Source: Acidimicrobiaceae bacterium
GTDB lineage: Bacteria > Actinomycetota > Acidimicrobiia > Acidimicrobiales > UBA8190
Assembly: GCA_003151955.1 (NCBI GenBank)
Contig: PLZB01000072.1
Location: 1 to 41,916, forward strand
Direction of reading: 5' to 3'
DNA: 41,916 nucleotides
Position 1 is the stretch's first letter; every line of letters starts with the position of its first letter. Under the pieces are notes generated by a model, which had not been told where the DNA came from, ran no database searches, and worked only from the letters and a program-made list of their open reading frames with translations. A program made the position numbers and the translations under genes. Below are positions 31,793-40,462 of the stretch, piece by piece.

Positions 31793-31888
31793 GCCGCGTC
31801 CTTCCTCGATGTCGCCCGACAACCGTATGCGACGATGACCGCCGCCACCGCCGAACGGGGGTCGGGGGCGGGTCGGTATCGTCGTGGG

Positions 31889-33562
31889 GTGCCTCCTGCC
31901 GAGACCGTCGCCGAGCTGCTCCTGGCCCGGGCCGGGGACGAGACCGTCGGGCTCCGCTCCGGGGACCGGTCCTGGACCTGGCGGGAGGTCGTCGAGGAGA
32001 GCGGCCGCCGGGCCGACCTCCTCACCACCCTCCTCGGGCCCGAACCCCCCCATGTCGGGCTCCTCCTCGAGAACGTCCCCGACTACCTCTTCTGGCTGGG
32101 GGGAGCCGCCCTGGCCGGGGCCGTCGTGGTGGGGATCAACCCGACCCGCCGGGGGGAGGAGCTGGCCCGGGACATCCGCTTCACCGACTGCCAGCTCATC
32201 GTCACCGACCGGGCCGGGGCCGGGCTCCTCGACGGCCTCGACCTCGGTCCCGGCCTCGACCCCGGGCGCCGGCTCGTCGTCGACGACGGCGCCCCGACCC
32301 TCCCGGAATGGTCCGGGACGACACGACCGCAACCGGTCGGGCCCGGGGACCTCTTCCTGCTCCTCTTCACCTCGGGGACGACCGGCTCCCCCAAGGCGGT
32401 CCGGTGCAGCCAGGGCCGGCTGGCCGCCATCGCCGGCCGGACGGCCGAGCTCTACGACTTCCGGACCGACGACGTCTGCTTCTGCCCCATGCCCCTCTTC
32501 CACGGCAACGCCGTCATGGCGCTGTGGGCCCCCGCCCTGGCCGTGGGGGCCACCGTGGCCCTGACCCCCCGGTTCAGCGCCTCCGGCTTCCTCCCCGAGG
32601 TCCGCCGGTCGGGGGCGACCCGGTTCACCTACGTCGGAAAGGCCCTGGCCTACATCCTGGGGACCGGGGAACGTCCCGACGACGCCGAGAACCCCCTCCG
32701 GGTCGGCTTCGGGACCGAGGCCTCGGCCCCGGACCGCCGGCGCTTCTCCGAGCGGTTCGGCTGCCGGTTGGTCGAGGGCTACGGGTCGAGCGAAGGGGGC
32801 GCCACCCTCAACGTCACCGAGGGGACCCCTCCGGGATCACTCGGCCTGGCCGTCGACGACGTCGCCGTCCTCGACCCGGCCACCGGAGTCGAGTGCCCCC
32901 GGGCCCGGTTCGACGGTTCCGGCCGGCTCCTGAACGCCGCCGCCGCCACCGGAGAGATCGTCAACCGGAGTGGTTCCCGTGGCTTCGAGGGCTACTACCG
33001 GGACGAGGGGGCCACCGCCGAGCGGGTCCGGGAGGGCTGGTACTGGACCGGGGACCTCGGCTACCGGGACGGGGAGGGCTTCTTCTACTTCGCCGGCCGC
33101 CGGGGGGACTGGCTCCGGGTCGACTCCGAGAACTTCGCCGCCGCCCCCGTGGAGCGGATCCTCGACCGTCACCCCGATCTGGCCGCCACCGCCGTCTACC
33201 CCGTTCCCGACCCCCGGACCGGGGACGAGGTCATGGCCGCCCTGGAGCCCCGGACCGGGACCACCTTCGACCCCGACGGCTTCGCCGCCTTCCTGGAGGC
33301 CCAGCCCGACCTGGGGACGAAGTGGGCTCCCCACTACCTCCGCATCGTCCCGGCCATGCCCCTCACCGCCACCGGGAAGATCACCAAGGCCGCTCTCCGG
33401 CCCGAGGGCTGGCAGTGCGAGGATCCCGTCTACCGTCGGGGTCAGGGCACCGACCTGACCTACCGTCTCCTGACCGAGGAGGACCGGGAGGCGCTCCGGG
33501 AGGAGTTCCGCCGCCACGACCGGACCGGCCTGCTCGCACAGACCCTCCCCGACGTGCTCTGA
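31889..33562 (+). CDS. Acyl-CoA synthetase (AMP-binding, FadD type)
   Basis: This adenylate-forming ligase of 557 residues activates a fatty acid to its CoA ester. FTSGTTGSPKA is at 160-170, VEGYGSSEGG at the adenine motif, and YWTGDLGYRDGEGFFYFAGR and the C-terminal TATGKITKAAL with the catalytic Lys follow. It is a second ligase, unlike the one in the catabolic operon. The GTG at 31889 follows TATCGT by 7 bases, which could be a leaderless start, though no good -35 box is visible. It lies 33 bases upstream of pspA and may share its transcript. Confidence 0.93.
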   Translation: MPPAETVAELLLARAGDETVGLRSGDRSWTWREVVEESGRRADLLTTLLGPEPPHVGLLLENVPDYLFWLGGAALAGAVVVGINPTRRGEELARDIRFTDCQLIVTDRAGAGLLDGLDLGPGLDPGRRLVVDDGAPTLPEWSGTTRPQPVGPGDLFLLLFTSGTTGSPKAVRCSQGRLAAIAGRTAELYDFRTDDVCFCPMPLFHGNAVMALWAPALAVGATVALTPRFSASGFLPEVRRSGATRFTYVGKALAYILGTGERPDDAENPLRVGFGTEASAPDRRRFSERFGCRLVEGYGSSEGGATLNVTEGTPPGSLGLAVDDVAVLDPATGVECPRARFDGSGRLLNAAAATGEIVNRSGSRGFEGYYRDEGATAERVREGWYWTGDLGYRDGEGFFYFAGRRGDWLRVDSENFAAAPVERILDRHPDLAATAVYPVPDPRTGDEVMAALEPRTGTTFDPDGFAAFLEAQPDLGTKWAPHYLRIVPAMPLTATGKITKAALRPEGWQCEDPVYRRGQGTDLTYRLLTEEDREALREEFRRHDRTGLLAQTLPDVL

Positions 33563-33595
33563 TCTTCCCGAGGCACCAAGAAAGGCACAGCGACC

Positions 33596-34468
33596 ATGGG
33601 CGTGATGAAACGGTTGTCCGGCATCGTGCAGGCGAAGGCCAACAAGGCCCTCGACAAGGCCGAGAACCCGAACGACATGCTCGACCTCTCTTACGAGCAG
33701 CAGGTCCAGAACCTCCAGAAGGTCCGCCGGGCCCTGGCCGACGTGGCCACGGCCCGCAAGCGCCTCGAGCTCCAGGCCGCCCAGATCCAGGCCCAGGCGG
33801 ACAAGCTCCAGGCCCAGGCCAAGATGGCCCTGTCCCAGGACCGGGAGGACCTGGCCCGGGAGGCCCTGGGCCGTCGGGCCGCCCTGGCCGAACAGCTCGA
33901 GGGCCTCGGGACCCAGCACCAGCAGGTCGAGACCCAGCAGCAGCAGCTCGAGAACACCGCCAGCCGGCTCCAGGCCCAGGTCGAGGCCTTCCGGACCAAG
34001 AAGGAGACCCTGAAGGCGACCTACAGCGCCTCCAAGGCCCAGGCCTCGATCGGGGAGGCCGTCTCCGGCATCTCCGAGTCGATGGCCGACGCCGGGATGA
34101 CCCTCCAGCGGGCCCAGGACAAGATCGCCGAGATGCAGGCCCGATCGGGGGCCATCGACGAGCTCCTCGACTCGGGCGCTCTGCCCGACGTCCTCGGGGC
34201 CGGCTCCGACGACATCGACCGTCAGCTCCGGGCCACGGCCGCCACCGGCCAGGTCGAGCTGGAGCTCGCCGCCATGAAAGCCGAGCTGGCCCCCCCGGCC
34301 CCGGCCGAATTGGTGGCTCCCGCCGCCGAGCCCGCCGCCGTCGGGGCGCCGGCCGAGCCGGTCCCCGCCACCGCCCCGGCCGCTCCGGTCGAGGCCGAGG
34401 TGAACCCGGCAGTCCCGGCCCCACCCGCCGCCGAGACACCCGCCCCCAGCGAAGGAGACCCGGCCTGA
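33596..34468 (+). CDS. pspA: PspA/IM30 family envelope-stress protein
   Basis: This ESCRT-III-like protein of 290 residues protects the membrane during envelope stress. Long charged and Gln-rich coiled coils cover about residues 30-190, including repeats such as QIQAQADKLQAQAK. An unusual tail of Ala, Pro and Glu runs from about 228 to 290. The tail is longer than in Escherichia coli PspA, which has 222 residues, and may be a flexible interaction arm. A ribosome site (AAAGG) lies before the ATG at 33596. It overlaps the downstream PspAA-like gene by one base (TGATG). Confidence 0.92.
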   Translation: MGVMKRLSGIVQAKANKALDKAENPNDMLDLSYEQQVQNLQKVRRALADVATARKRLELQAAQIQAQADKLQAQAKMALSQDREDLAREALGRRAALAEQLEGLGTQHQQVETQQQQLENTASRLQAQVEAFRTKKETLKATYSASKAQASIGEAVSGISESMADAGMTLQRAQDKIAEMQARSGAIDELLDSGALPDVLGAGSDDIDRQLRATAATGQVELELAAMKAELAPPAPAELVAPAAEPAAVGAPAEPVPATAPAAPVEAEVNPAVPAPPAAETPAPSEGDPA

Positions 34469-34749
34469 TGATCGTCCGCATCCTTGGAGAGGGCCGCTTC
34501 GACGTGCCCGAGGCCGACCTCCCGGTCATCGAGCAACTCGACGAGGAGCTCCTCGACGCCATCAACCGGGGGGACGAGAACGAGTTCACCGGCGCCCTGA
34601 AGGACCTGATCATCCAGGTCCGCCACGTGGGGACCCCCCTCCCGGGCGAGGACATCCAGCCCTCCGAGCTCGTCGTCCCCCACGCCGACTCGACCCTGGC
34701 CGAGGTCCGGACGCTCCTGGCCGAGGAGGACCCCGCCGGGGGGGCCTGA
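34468..34749 (+). CDS. PspAA-like PspA-associated protein
   Basis: This is a protein of 93 residues encoded directly after pspA with a TGATG overlap. It is rich in acidic and hydrophobic residues, with MIVRILGEGRFDVPEADL at the N-terminus. It matches the PspAA family of actinobacteria, small partners that bind PspA. No membrane segment or enzyme motif is seen. It ends 5 bases before the convergent SCO6745-like gene. Confidence 0.85.
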   Translation: MIVRILGEGRFDVPEADLPVIEQLDEELLDAINRGDENEFTGALKDLIIQVRHVGTPLPGEDIQPSELVVPHADSTLAEVRTLLAEEDPAGGA

Positions 34750-34754
34750 CCGCC

Positions 34755-35471
34755 TCAGCCCCCGAGGGCCTCGACCAGCTCGACCAGCTCGATCCGCTCG
34801 TCACGCTCCAGGGCGGCCAGGGCCCGACCCACGATCCGGTCGGTGGCAGCCTCCGCCTCGTCCCAGGCCTCCTGGTGGGCCCCGGCCTCGGGGAGGTCCC
34901 CCTCCCAGCCGAACAGCCCGGCCATGTAGGGCGTCTTCACGGCCAGGGCCTGGAGGGGGGTCAGCCCGTGGACGAGGACGGCGGCCCCGTGGGCCGCACC
35001 CCGGAGCTCCCGGAGGGCATTGAGCCGGTGGAGGACCAGGCCCTTCGGTGACTCCGGCTCGGGGAGGGCCATCCACCCGGCGAAGAGGGGGGCCCCGGCC
35101 ACGTCGGCCGCCGACGTGACCCGACCGAGGAGGTCGGCCAGCCGCCCGTGGTCGAGCCCGTCCGGGACGTGCTCCTCGGCCCAGCGTTCCGCCACCGCCG
35201 CCCACTCCCGGGCCGACTCGGCCGGGGCCATCACGGCCCGGGCCCGGTCCCAGGAGGCGGTGACCGTGGCCGGGCTGAAGAAGATGAAGGCCGCCACCAC
35301 CACCGCGGCCGGCGCGTCGCCGAGCACCCCGCCCCGGCCGGCGGTATAGAAGTCGATCCCCTCGAAGCCGAGCTCACCGCCCCGGCGGTAGCTTTCCGGG
35401 TCCATCATGAAGCCGGCCGGGAACAGGCCGACGGTGGGGGCGGTCAGCCGGGCGGCCTCCTGGGGGATCAT
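34755..35471 (-). CDS. SCO6745-family protein
   Basis: This is a helical protein of 238 residues that resembles the SCO6745/SalK-type actinobacterial family. Features are the N-terminal FMMDPESYRRGGELGFEGIDFYTAGRGG-like region, and the C-terminal LVLHRLNALRELRGAAHGAA, where one His lies in a helix. No known catalytic motif is seen and the function is unknown. It is divergent from the luciferase-like gene across a 98-base gap with two GACCGGTCCC copies. Confidence 0.75.
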   Translation of the reverse strand: MIPQEAARLTAPTVGLFPAGFMMDPESYRRGGELGFEGIDFYTAGRGGVLGDAPAAVVVAAFIFFSPATVTASWDRARAVMAPAESAREWAAVAERWAEEHVPDGLDHGRLADLLGRVTSAADVAGAPLFAGWMALPEPESPKGLVLHRLNALRELRGAAHGAAVLVHGLTPLQALAVKTPYMAGLFGWEGDLPEAGAHQEAWDEAEAATDRIVGRALAALERDERIELVELVEALGG

Positions 35472-35569
35472 AGCGCTCTCCTCCCGGACCGGTCCCGAGA
35501 CCGGCCCTCCATGGGCGGGACGCTACCAGCGGCACCCCAGACCGGTCCCACCCCGGTAGCCTCACCGCC

Positions 35570-36454
35570 ATGAAGGTCCGGATCGGCGTCTCCAGCGGCC
35601 CCGAGACCATCGCCGGGGAGGAGCTGGGCCGCCTGGTCCGGGATCTCGAGGACCGGGGCTTCGACTCCCTCTGGATGCCCGAGATCCTCACCGCCCCCGG
35701 AGCCGACCCCCTCACCGGCCTGGCCTACGTGGCCGGACAGGTCGACCACCTGAAGCTCGGGACCACCCTGGTCCTGCCCGGACGGAACCCCGTCCGGCTG
35801 GCCCAGCAACTCGCCACCCTGGACCGCCTCAGCGGGGGCCGGCTCCTCGTCACCTTCGTCCTCGGCCTCAACCGGCCCCGGGAGCTCGCCGCCCTGGGTG
35901 TCGACGCCGGCGAGCGGGGAGCCCGGGCCGACGAGCTCCTCCCCCTCCTCCGCCGGCTCTGGACGGGGGAGCCCGTCGACCACGAGGGTCCCCACTGGTC
36001 CCTCCCCGGGGTGACGGTTTCGCCCCGCCCCCTCCAGGACCCCCTCGAAGCCTGGTTCGGGGGCACCGCCCCAAGCGCCTGGCGCCGGACCGGGCGCCTG
36101 GCCGACGGCTGGCTGCCGAGCTTCTGCACGCCGGCCGAGGCCGCCACCGGCCGGGTGGGGGTCGAGGAGGCGGCGGCCGAGGCGGGTCGGACCATCTCTC
36201 CCGAGCACTACGGCGTCACAATTGGCTATCTCGACAGCGGCGCTCCCGCCGACCTCCTCCACCGCCTCGGGAGTCCCCGGAAGCCGCTGGACCCGGCCGC
36301 CGTCCCCGTGGGCCTCCCGGCCCTCCGGGCACGGATCGAGGCCTTCCTGGAGGTCGGATTCTCGAAATTCGTGGTCCGCCCCATCCTTCCCCCCGAGTCC
36401 TGGCCGGCCGAGCTCGACCGGCTGGCCGACACCCTCCTCGACCTTCAGACCTGA
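35570..36454 (+). CDS. Luciferase-like flavin (F420-type) oxidoreductase
   Basis: This TIM-barrel enzyme of 294 residues belongs to the luciferase-like monooxygenase superfamily. It has the opening VRIGVSS, then LEDRGFDSLWMPE, KLGTTLVLPGRNPVRLAQQLATLD and SGGRLLVTFVLG. These proteins use F420 or reduced FMN. The exact substrate is not readable. The ATG at 35570 has no strong ribosome site. The divergent SCO6745-like gene may share its control region. Confidence 0.9.
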   Translation: MKVRIGVSSGPETIAGEELGRLVRDLEDRGFDSLWMPEILTAPGADPLTGLAYVAGQVDHLKLGTTLVLPGRNPVRLAQQLATLDRLSGGRLLVTFVLGLNRPRELAALGVDAGERGARADELLPLLRRLWTGEPVDHEGPHWSLPGVTVSPRPLQDPLEAWFGGTAPSAWRRTGRLADGWLPSFCTPAEAATGRVGVEEAAAEAGRTISPEHYGVTIGYLDSGAPADLLHRLGSPRKPLDPAAVPVGLPALRARIEAFLEVGFSKFVVRPILPPESWPAELDRLADTLLDLQT

Positions 36455-36522
36455 GGCCATCACGCCGATACGAGAGGGTCGGGGAGACTACGCGCCCCCG
36501 GCCCCAACGGCGAGGAGGAGCG

Positions 36523-38382
36523 GTGCGGAGGGCCAGCCACGAACGGAGCGTCGACCGGGCCGCCCGGGCCCTGGCCGCCACAGCCCTCGCCGCCGCCGGC
36601 TTCCTGGCCGTCGGCACCCTCGACTCCCCTCCGGCCCGGGCCGACGCCGTCGCCGTGACCACGGCGTCGAGCCCCATCTTCGCGGTGGACGCCCCCGACC
36701 CCGATGTCGTCCGCAACGGCACCACCTACTACGCCTTCACCACCGGGACGACCTGGGGCAACCATCTCGGCGTCCTGAAGGACACCTCGGGCAACCCCGC
36801 CTCAGGGTGGGGCTACCCGAACAACGGCCTCCCCTACGCCAACAGCGCCCTCCCCGTCGTCCCGTCCTGGGAGCAGATGAACACCCAGACCTCTCCCGGC
36901 GTCTTCTTCTACGACGGTCAGTGGATGATGTACTACGACGCCTCCACGGCCGGGAGCGCCGCCGACACCGGCCACAACTGCCTGGCCCGGGCCACCGCCG
37001 CCACCCTGGCCTCCCCCGTCCCGGTCTTCACCGACACCTCCACCTCCCCCTTCTTCTGCCAGGACGCCTACGGGGGGGCCGTCGACCCCTCCCCCTTCGT
37101 CGACCCCGCCACCGGCCAGGCCTGGCTGCTCTGGAAGTCCAACGACGGGGGCTCGGCCCAGCCGGCCCGGATCTGGTCGGCCCAGTTGAACTCGGACGGG
37201 ACCGGCTTCGTGACCCAACCGGTCCAGATCCTCTACAACGACACCGTCCACTTCCCCTGGGAGGCCACCGTCGAGGACCCCAGCATGGTCCGGGCCAACG
37301 GGACCTACTACCTCCTCTTCGCCGGGGGAATCTGGAACTCGACCAGCTACGACCAGGGCTACGCCGTCTGTGACGGACCCCAGGGCCCCTGCAGCCAGCC
37401 CGACGCCAACCCCGTCCTGAGCTCCTACGGCAGCGTGGCCGGACCGGGGGGCGGGTCCCTCTTCTCCGACGGCTCGGGGAGATGGTGGATCGTCTACGCG
37501 GCCTGGGCCTCGGGTTGTGTCGGCTACGGCACCTGCAACGGGACGGCGGCCCGCCAGCCCTACGTCGCCCCCATCAGCCTCCCCACCCAGGCCGGGCCCG
37601 GGCCCGGAGCCGGCAATGGCCCCCCCATGGTCGCCATGGCCCGCAGCGGGGACGGCAAGGGCTACTGGATGGCCGACGCCGACGGCAGCGTCTTCTCCTT
37701 CGGCGACGCCGGCTTCTTCGGGTCGATGGCCGGGAAGGGGCTGGTCCAACCCATCGTCGGGATGGCCCCGACCGCCGACGGCCAGGGCTACTGGCTGGTC
37801 GCCTCCGACGGCGGGATCTTCGCCTTCGGCGACGCCGCCTTCCACGGGTCCATGGGCGGGAAGCCCCTGAACCAGCCCATCGTCGGCATGGCCCCCACCG
37901 CCGCCGGCCAGGGCTACTGGATGGACGCCTCCGACGGCGGGATCTTCGCCTTCGGCGACGCCGCCTTCCACGGGTCCATGGGCGGGAAGCCCCTCAACAG
38001 CGCCGTCGTCGGCATGGCCCCCACCCCGTCGGGGCGGGGCTACTGGCTGGACGCCTCCGACGGCGGGATCTTCGCCTTCGGCGACGCCGCCTTCCAGGGG
38101 TCCATGGGCGGGATCCCCCTCAACCGGCCCGTGGTCGGCATGGCCGTCGCTTGCCACAACGGAGGAGTCTGCGGGTACTGGCTGGTCGCCTCCGACGGCG
38201 GCATCTTCGCCTTCGGGGCCCCCTTCTGGGGCTCGGCCGGCTCCCTCACCCTGGCCCGTCCCGTGGTGGCCATGGCCGCCACCCCCGACGACCGGGGCTA
38301 TTGGCTCGTCGCCGCCGACGGGGGCCTCTTCGCCTACGGTGACGCCGGCTTCTACGGCTCCGAGGCCGGCAAGCAGATCTGA
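36523..38382 (+). CDS. Secreted GH43-like five-blade propeller protein with six C-terminal repeats
   Basis: This protein of 619 residues is exported by a signal peptide (AALAATALAAAGFLAVGT-like core, cleavage near ARA|DA at about 40). Residues 50-350 form a GH43/GH62-like five-blade propeller. The first acid is Asp59 or Asp61 in APDPDV, the second Asp188 in VDPSPF and the third Glu247 or Glu251 in WEATVEDP. It may hydrolyse arabinan-, xylan- or similar sugars. Residues 380-619 hold six GYW...FAFGDA...GSMGG repeats of about 42 residues, a likely second small propeller for binding. A strong ribosome site (GAGGAGGAG) precedes the GTG at 36523. Confidence 0.85.
   Translation: MRRASHERSVDRAARALAATALAAAGFLAVGTLDSPPARADAVAVTTASSPIFAVDAPDPDVVRNGTTYYAFTTGTTWGNHLGVLKDTSGNPASGWGYPNNGLPYANSALPVVPSWEQMNTQTSPGVFFYDGQWMMYYDASTAGSAADTGHNCLARATAATLASPVPVFTDTSTSPFFCQDAYGGAVDPSPFVDPATGQAWLLWKSNDGGSAQPARIWSAQLNSDGTGFVTQPVQILYNDTVHFPWEATVEDPSMVRANGTYYLLFAGGIWNSTSYDQGYAVCDGPQGPCSQPDANPVLSSYGSVAGPGGGSLFSDGSGRWWIVYAAWASGCVGYGTCNGTAARQPYVAPISLPTQAGPGPGAGNGPPMVAMARSGDGKGYWMADADGSVFSFGDAGFFGSMAGKGLVQPIVGMAPTADGQGYWLVASDGGIFAFGDAAFHGSMGGKPLNQPIVGMAPTAAGQGYWMDASDGGIFAFGDAAFHGSMGGKPLNSAVVGMAPTPSGRGYWLDASDGGIFAFGDAAFQGSMGGIPLNRPVVGMAVACHNGGVCGYWLVASDGGIFAFGAPFWGSAGSLTLARPVVAMAATPDDRGYWLVAADGGLFAYGDAGFYGSEAGKQI
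37660..38379 (+). repeat. Six tandem coding repeats with a 126-base period
   Basis: Units start near 37660, 37786, 37912, 38038, 38173 and 38296. The second and third copies are identical over 68 bases (37801-37868 against 37927-37994), which suggests recent duplication or conversion. The fourth copy is close to them. The fifth and sixth are more divergent. Confidence 0.85.
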
Positions 38383-38437
38383 CCGCTCCCGGGGTCCGTG
38401 GCATGCTGCAGCCGCGACCACCGAGGGGAGAAGAGTC

Positions 38438-38824
38438 ATGGGTGAGGCACAGGCCAGCATCGGGATCGATCGGGGGGCGGACGAGGTCTGGACCGTCGTC
38501 GGCGACTTCGCCGGGATCGGCTGGATGGCCGGGATCGACAGCGTCACGGTCGACGGCGACGACCGCACCTTGCAGACCATGGGCCTCGAGATCGTCGAAC
38601 ACCTCATCTCCCGTGACGACGAGGCCCGGGCCATCACCTACGGGATCGTCGGGGGTTCGCTCCCCGTCGAGAGCCACGAGGCCACCATCACCGTTGTTCC
38701 CGCCGGAGAGTCCTGCACCGTGACCTGGGACGTGGCCGTCGAGCCGGACGGGCTCACCGCCATCATGGAGCAGACCTACCAGGGAGCCCTGAAGGCCCTG
38801 AAGGAGCGACTCGAGGCGGAGTAG
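38438..38824 (+). CDS. SRPBCC-family protein (polyketide-cyclase-like)
   Basis: This is a protein of 128 residues of the START/SRPBCC fold, with the opening IDRGADEVWTVVGDFAGIGWM. It has a beta-rich centre and the C-terminal helix YQGALKALKERLEAE. It would hold a small hydrophobic ligand; the chemistry is unknown. The ATG at 38438 has a good GAGGGGAGAAGAG site. The stop is 6 bases from the convergent monooxygenase stop. Confidence 0.88.
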   Translation: MGEAQASIGIDRGADEVWTVVGDFAGIGWMAGIDSVTVDGDDRTLQTMGLEIVEHLISRDDEARAITYGIVGGSLPVESHEATITVVPAGESCTVTWDVAVEPDGLTAIMEQTYQGALKALKERLEAE

Positions 38825-38830
38825 CCCGAC

Positions 38831-40372
38831 CTACCCCACCGGCGTCCGCGACGCCGGGCGGTCCTGGGCAAGCGGGAGGAAGTCCGCCATCTTGGGCCAG
38901 AGGGTCTCGGCCCAGTACGCCACGGTGAAGCCGGGCCAGTTGTTCGTGACCCGGCCCGACGCCGTCTTGTACCAGCTCTGGCAGGAGCCGGCCCAGGCCG
39001 TCCGGGCCAGCCGCTCCTGAACGGCCCTCCCGGACCGCTCGGCCACCTCGGGCCGGATCTCGAGGGCGCCCTGGCCCCGGCGGGACAGCTCGGCCAGGCA
39101 GGCCAAGACGTACTCGATCTGGCGCTCCACCATGAAGAGGATGGAGTTGTGGCCCAGGTTGGTGTTGGGTCCGTAGAGGAGGAAGAGGTTGGGGAAGCCG
39201 GGGACCGTCAGTCCCAGGTGGGCCTCGGCCCCGTCCGACCAGGCCTCGGCCAGGGTCCGCCCCCCGGTCCCCGCCACCGTGATCGGGGCCAGGAAGTGGG
39301 TGGTGTCGAACCCGGTGGCGAAGATCAGGACCTCGGCCCGGTGCCGGGCCCCGTCCTCGGTCAGGACCGCCCCGGGCGTGACCAGGGCCACCGGACTCGT
39401 CTCGACCCGGACGTTCCTCCGGAGGAGGGCCGGGAACCAGTCGTTGGAGATCAGGATGCGCTTGCACCCGAGCGGGTAGTCCGGCACCAGGACCGCCTCG
39501 GGGAGGTCCTCGGAGACGAGCTGTCCCCGGACCTCCCTCCCGAAGCGCCGCTCCAGGTGCCTCCCCATGGCGCTCCCCTCCCGGAAGGCGAACCACCTCG
39601 ATTCGAAGGACCAGTAGATCCACCACCGGTAGAGGAGCTCGAGGGGGAGGACCCTCTCGAAGATGAACCGGGCCAGCGGCCCATAGACCCGGTCCGGCTT
39701 GGGGACGACGTAGTTCGAGGACCGCTGGAAGATGGTGAGGGCCTTGACCCGAGGGGCGATCTCGGGGACGAACTGGATGGCGCTGGCCCCGTTCCCGATG
39801 ACGACCACCTCCCGACCCTCGAGCTCGACCCCGTGGTCCCACCGGGCCGAGTGAAACCGGGCCCCGGCGAAGGTCTCCAGGCCCTCGAGGTCGGGGACGG
39901 CCGGCCGGTTGAGCTGGCCCACGGCCGCCACCAGGACGTCGGCCGTCACCTCCTCCCCGGTCGTCGTCTCCAGCCGCCAGCAGCCGACCCCCTCGTCGAA
40001 CCGGGCCGCCGAGATCCCCGTCCCCAGCCGGAGATGCGGCCCCAGACCGTGGGACCGGACCAGATCCTCGGCGTAGCCGAGGATCTCCTCCTGGCCGGCG
40101 AACCGCCGGGTCCAGTCGTGCTTGGGGGAGAAGGAGAAGGAGTAGAGGTGGGTGGGGACGTCGCAGCCCGACCCGGGGTAGGTGTTCTCCCGCCAGGTTC
40201 CCCCCACCCCCCCGGCCTGCTCGAAGATCGTGAACCCCTCGACGCCGGCCCGTTGGAGCTGGACCGCCATCCCCAGGCCCGAGAGCCCGGCCCCGATGAT
40301 GGCCACCGACGGCCCCGTCCCGCCCCGGCGGAGGGCGGCCTGGAGCCGACGGCGTCCGAGCTGGAGCGACAT
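38831..40372 (-). CDS. Flavin-dependent Baeyer-Villiger-type monooxygenase
   Basis: This FAD and NADPH enzyme of 513 residues has two dinucleotide folds, GAGLSG (27-32) and GNGASA (193-198). The Baeyer-Villiger fingerprint FAGARFHSARWDH (168-180) lies between them. ATGFDTTHF and YGPNTNLGHNS are also typical. It would insert oxygen next to a ketone or hydroxylate a related substrate, possibly a cyclic or terpenoid ketone. It is not next to the catabolic operons. The ATG at 40372 has a weak ribosome site. Confidence 0.92.
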   Translation of the reverse strand: MSLQLGRRRLQAALRRGGTGPSVAIIGAGLSGLGMAVQLQRAGVEGFTIFEQAGGVGGTWRENTYPGSGCDVPTHLYSFSFSPKHDWTRRFAGQEEILGYAEDLVRSHGLGPHLRLGTGISAARFDEGVGCWRLETTTGEEVTADVLVAAVGQLNRPAVPDLEGLETFAGARFHSARWDHGVELEGREVVVIGNGASAIQFVPEIAPRVKALTIFQRSSNYVVPKPDRVYGPLARFIFERVLPLELLYRWWIYWSFESRWFAFREGSAMGRHLERRFGREVRGQLVSEDLPEAVLVPDYPLGCKRILISNDWFPALLRRNVRVETSPVALVTPGAVLTEDGARHRAEVLIFATGFDTTHFLAPITVAGTGGRTLAEAWSDGAEAHLGLTVPGFPNLFLLYGPNTNLGHNSILFMVERQIEYVLACLAELSRRGQGALEIRPEVAERSGRAVQERLARTAWAGSCQSWYKTASGRVTNNWPGFTVAYWAETLWPKMADFLPLAQDRPASRTPVG

Positions 40373-40462
40373 CTGGAACCTCCCCGGGAGCTAACGGGTC
40401 GCCGGCTCCCCTCCAAAGGTGTAGCACTGAGGTGCCCGGAGGGAGAAGCCAGGAGGTGGCCC

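Noticed and set aside
36523..38382. CRISPR-like array from the regular repeats
   Set aside because: The 126-base units are in frame and encode conserved protein repeats, without spacers.
40373..40462. A lanthipeptide precursor gene before the LanC-like gene
   Set aside because: The 90-base gap holds no frame with a leader and a Ser/Thr/Cys-rich core.
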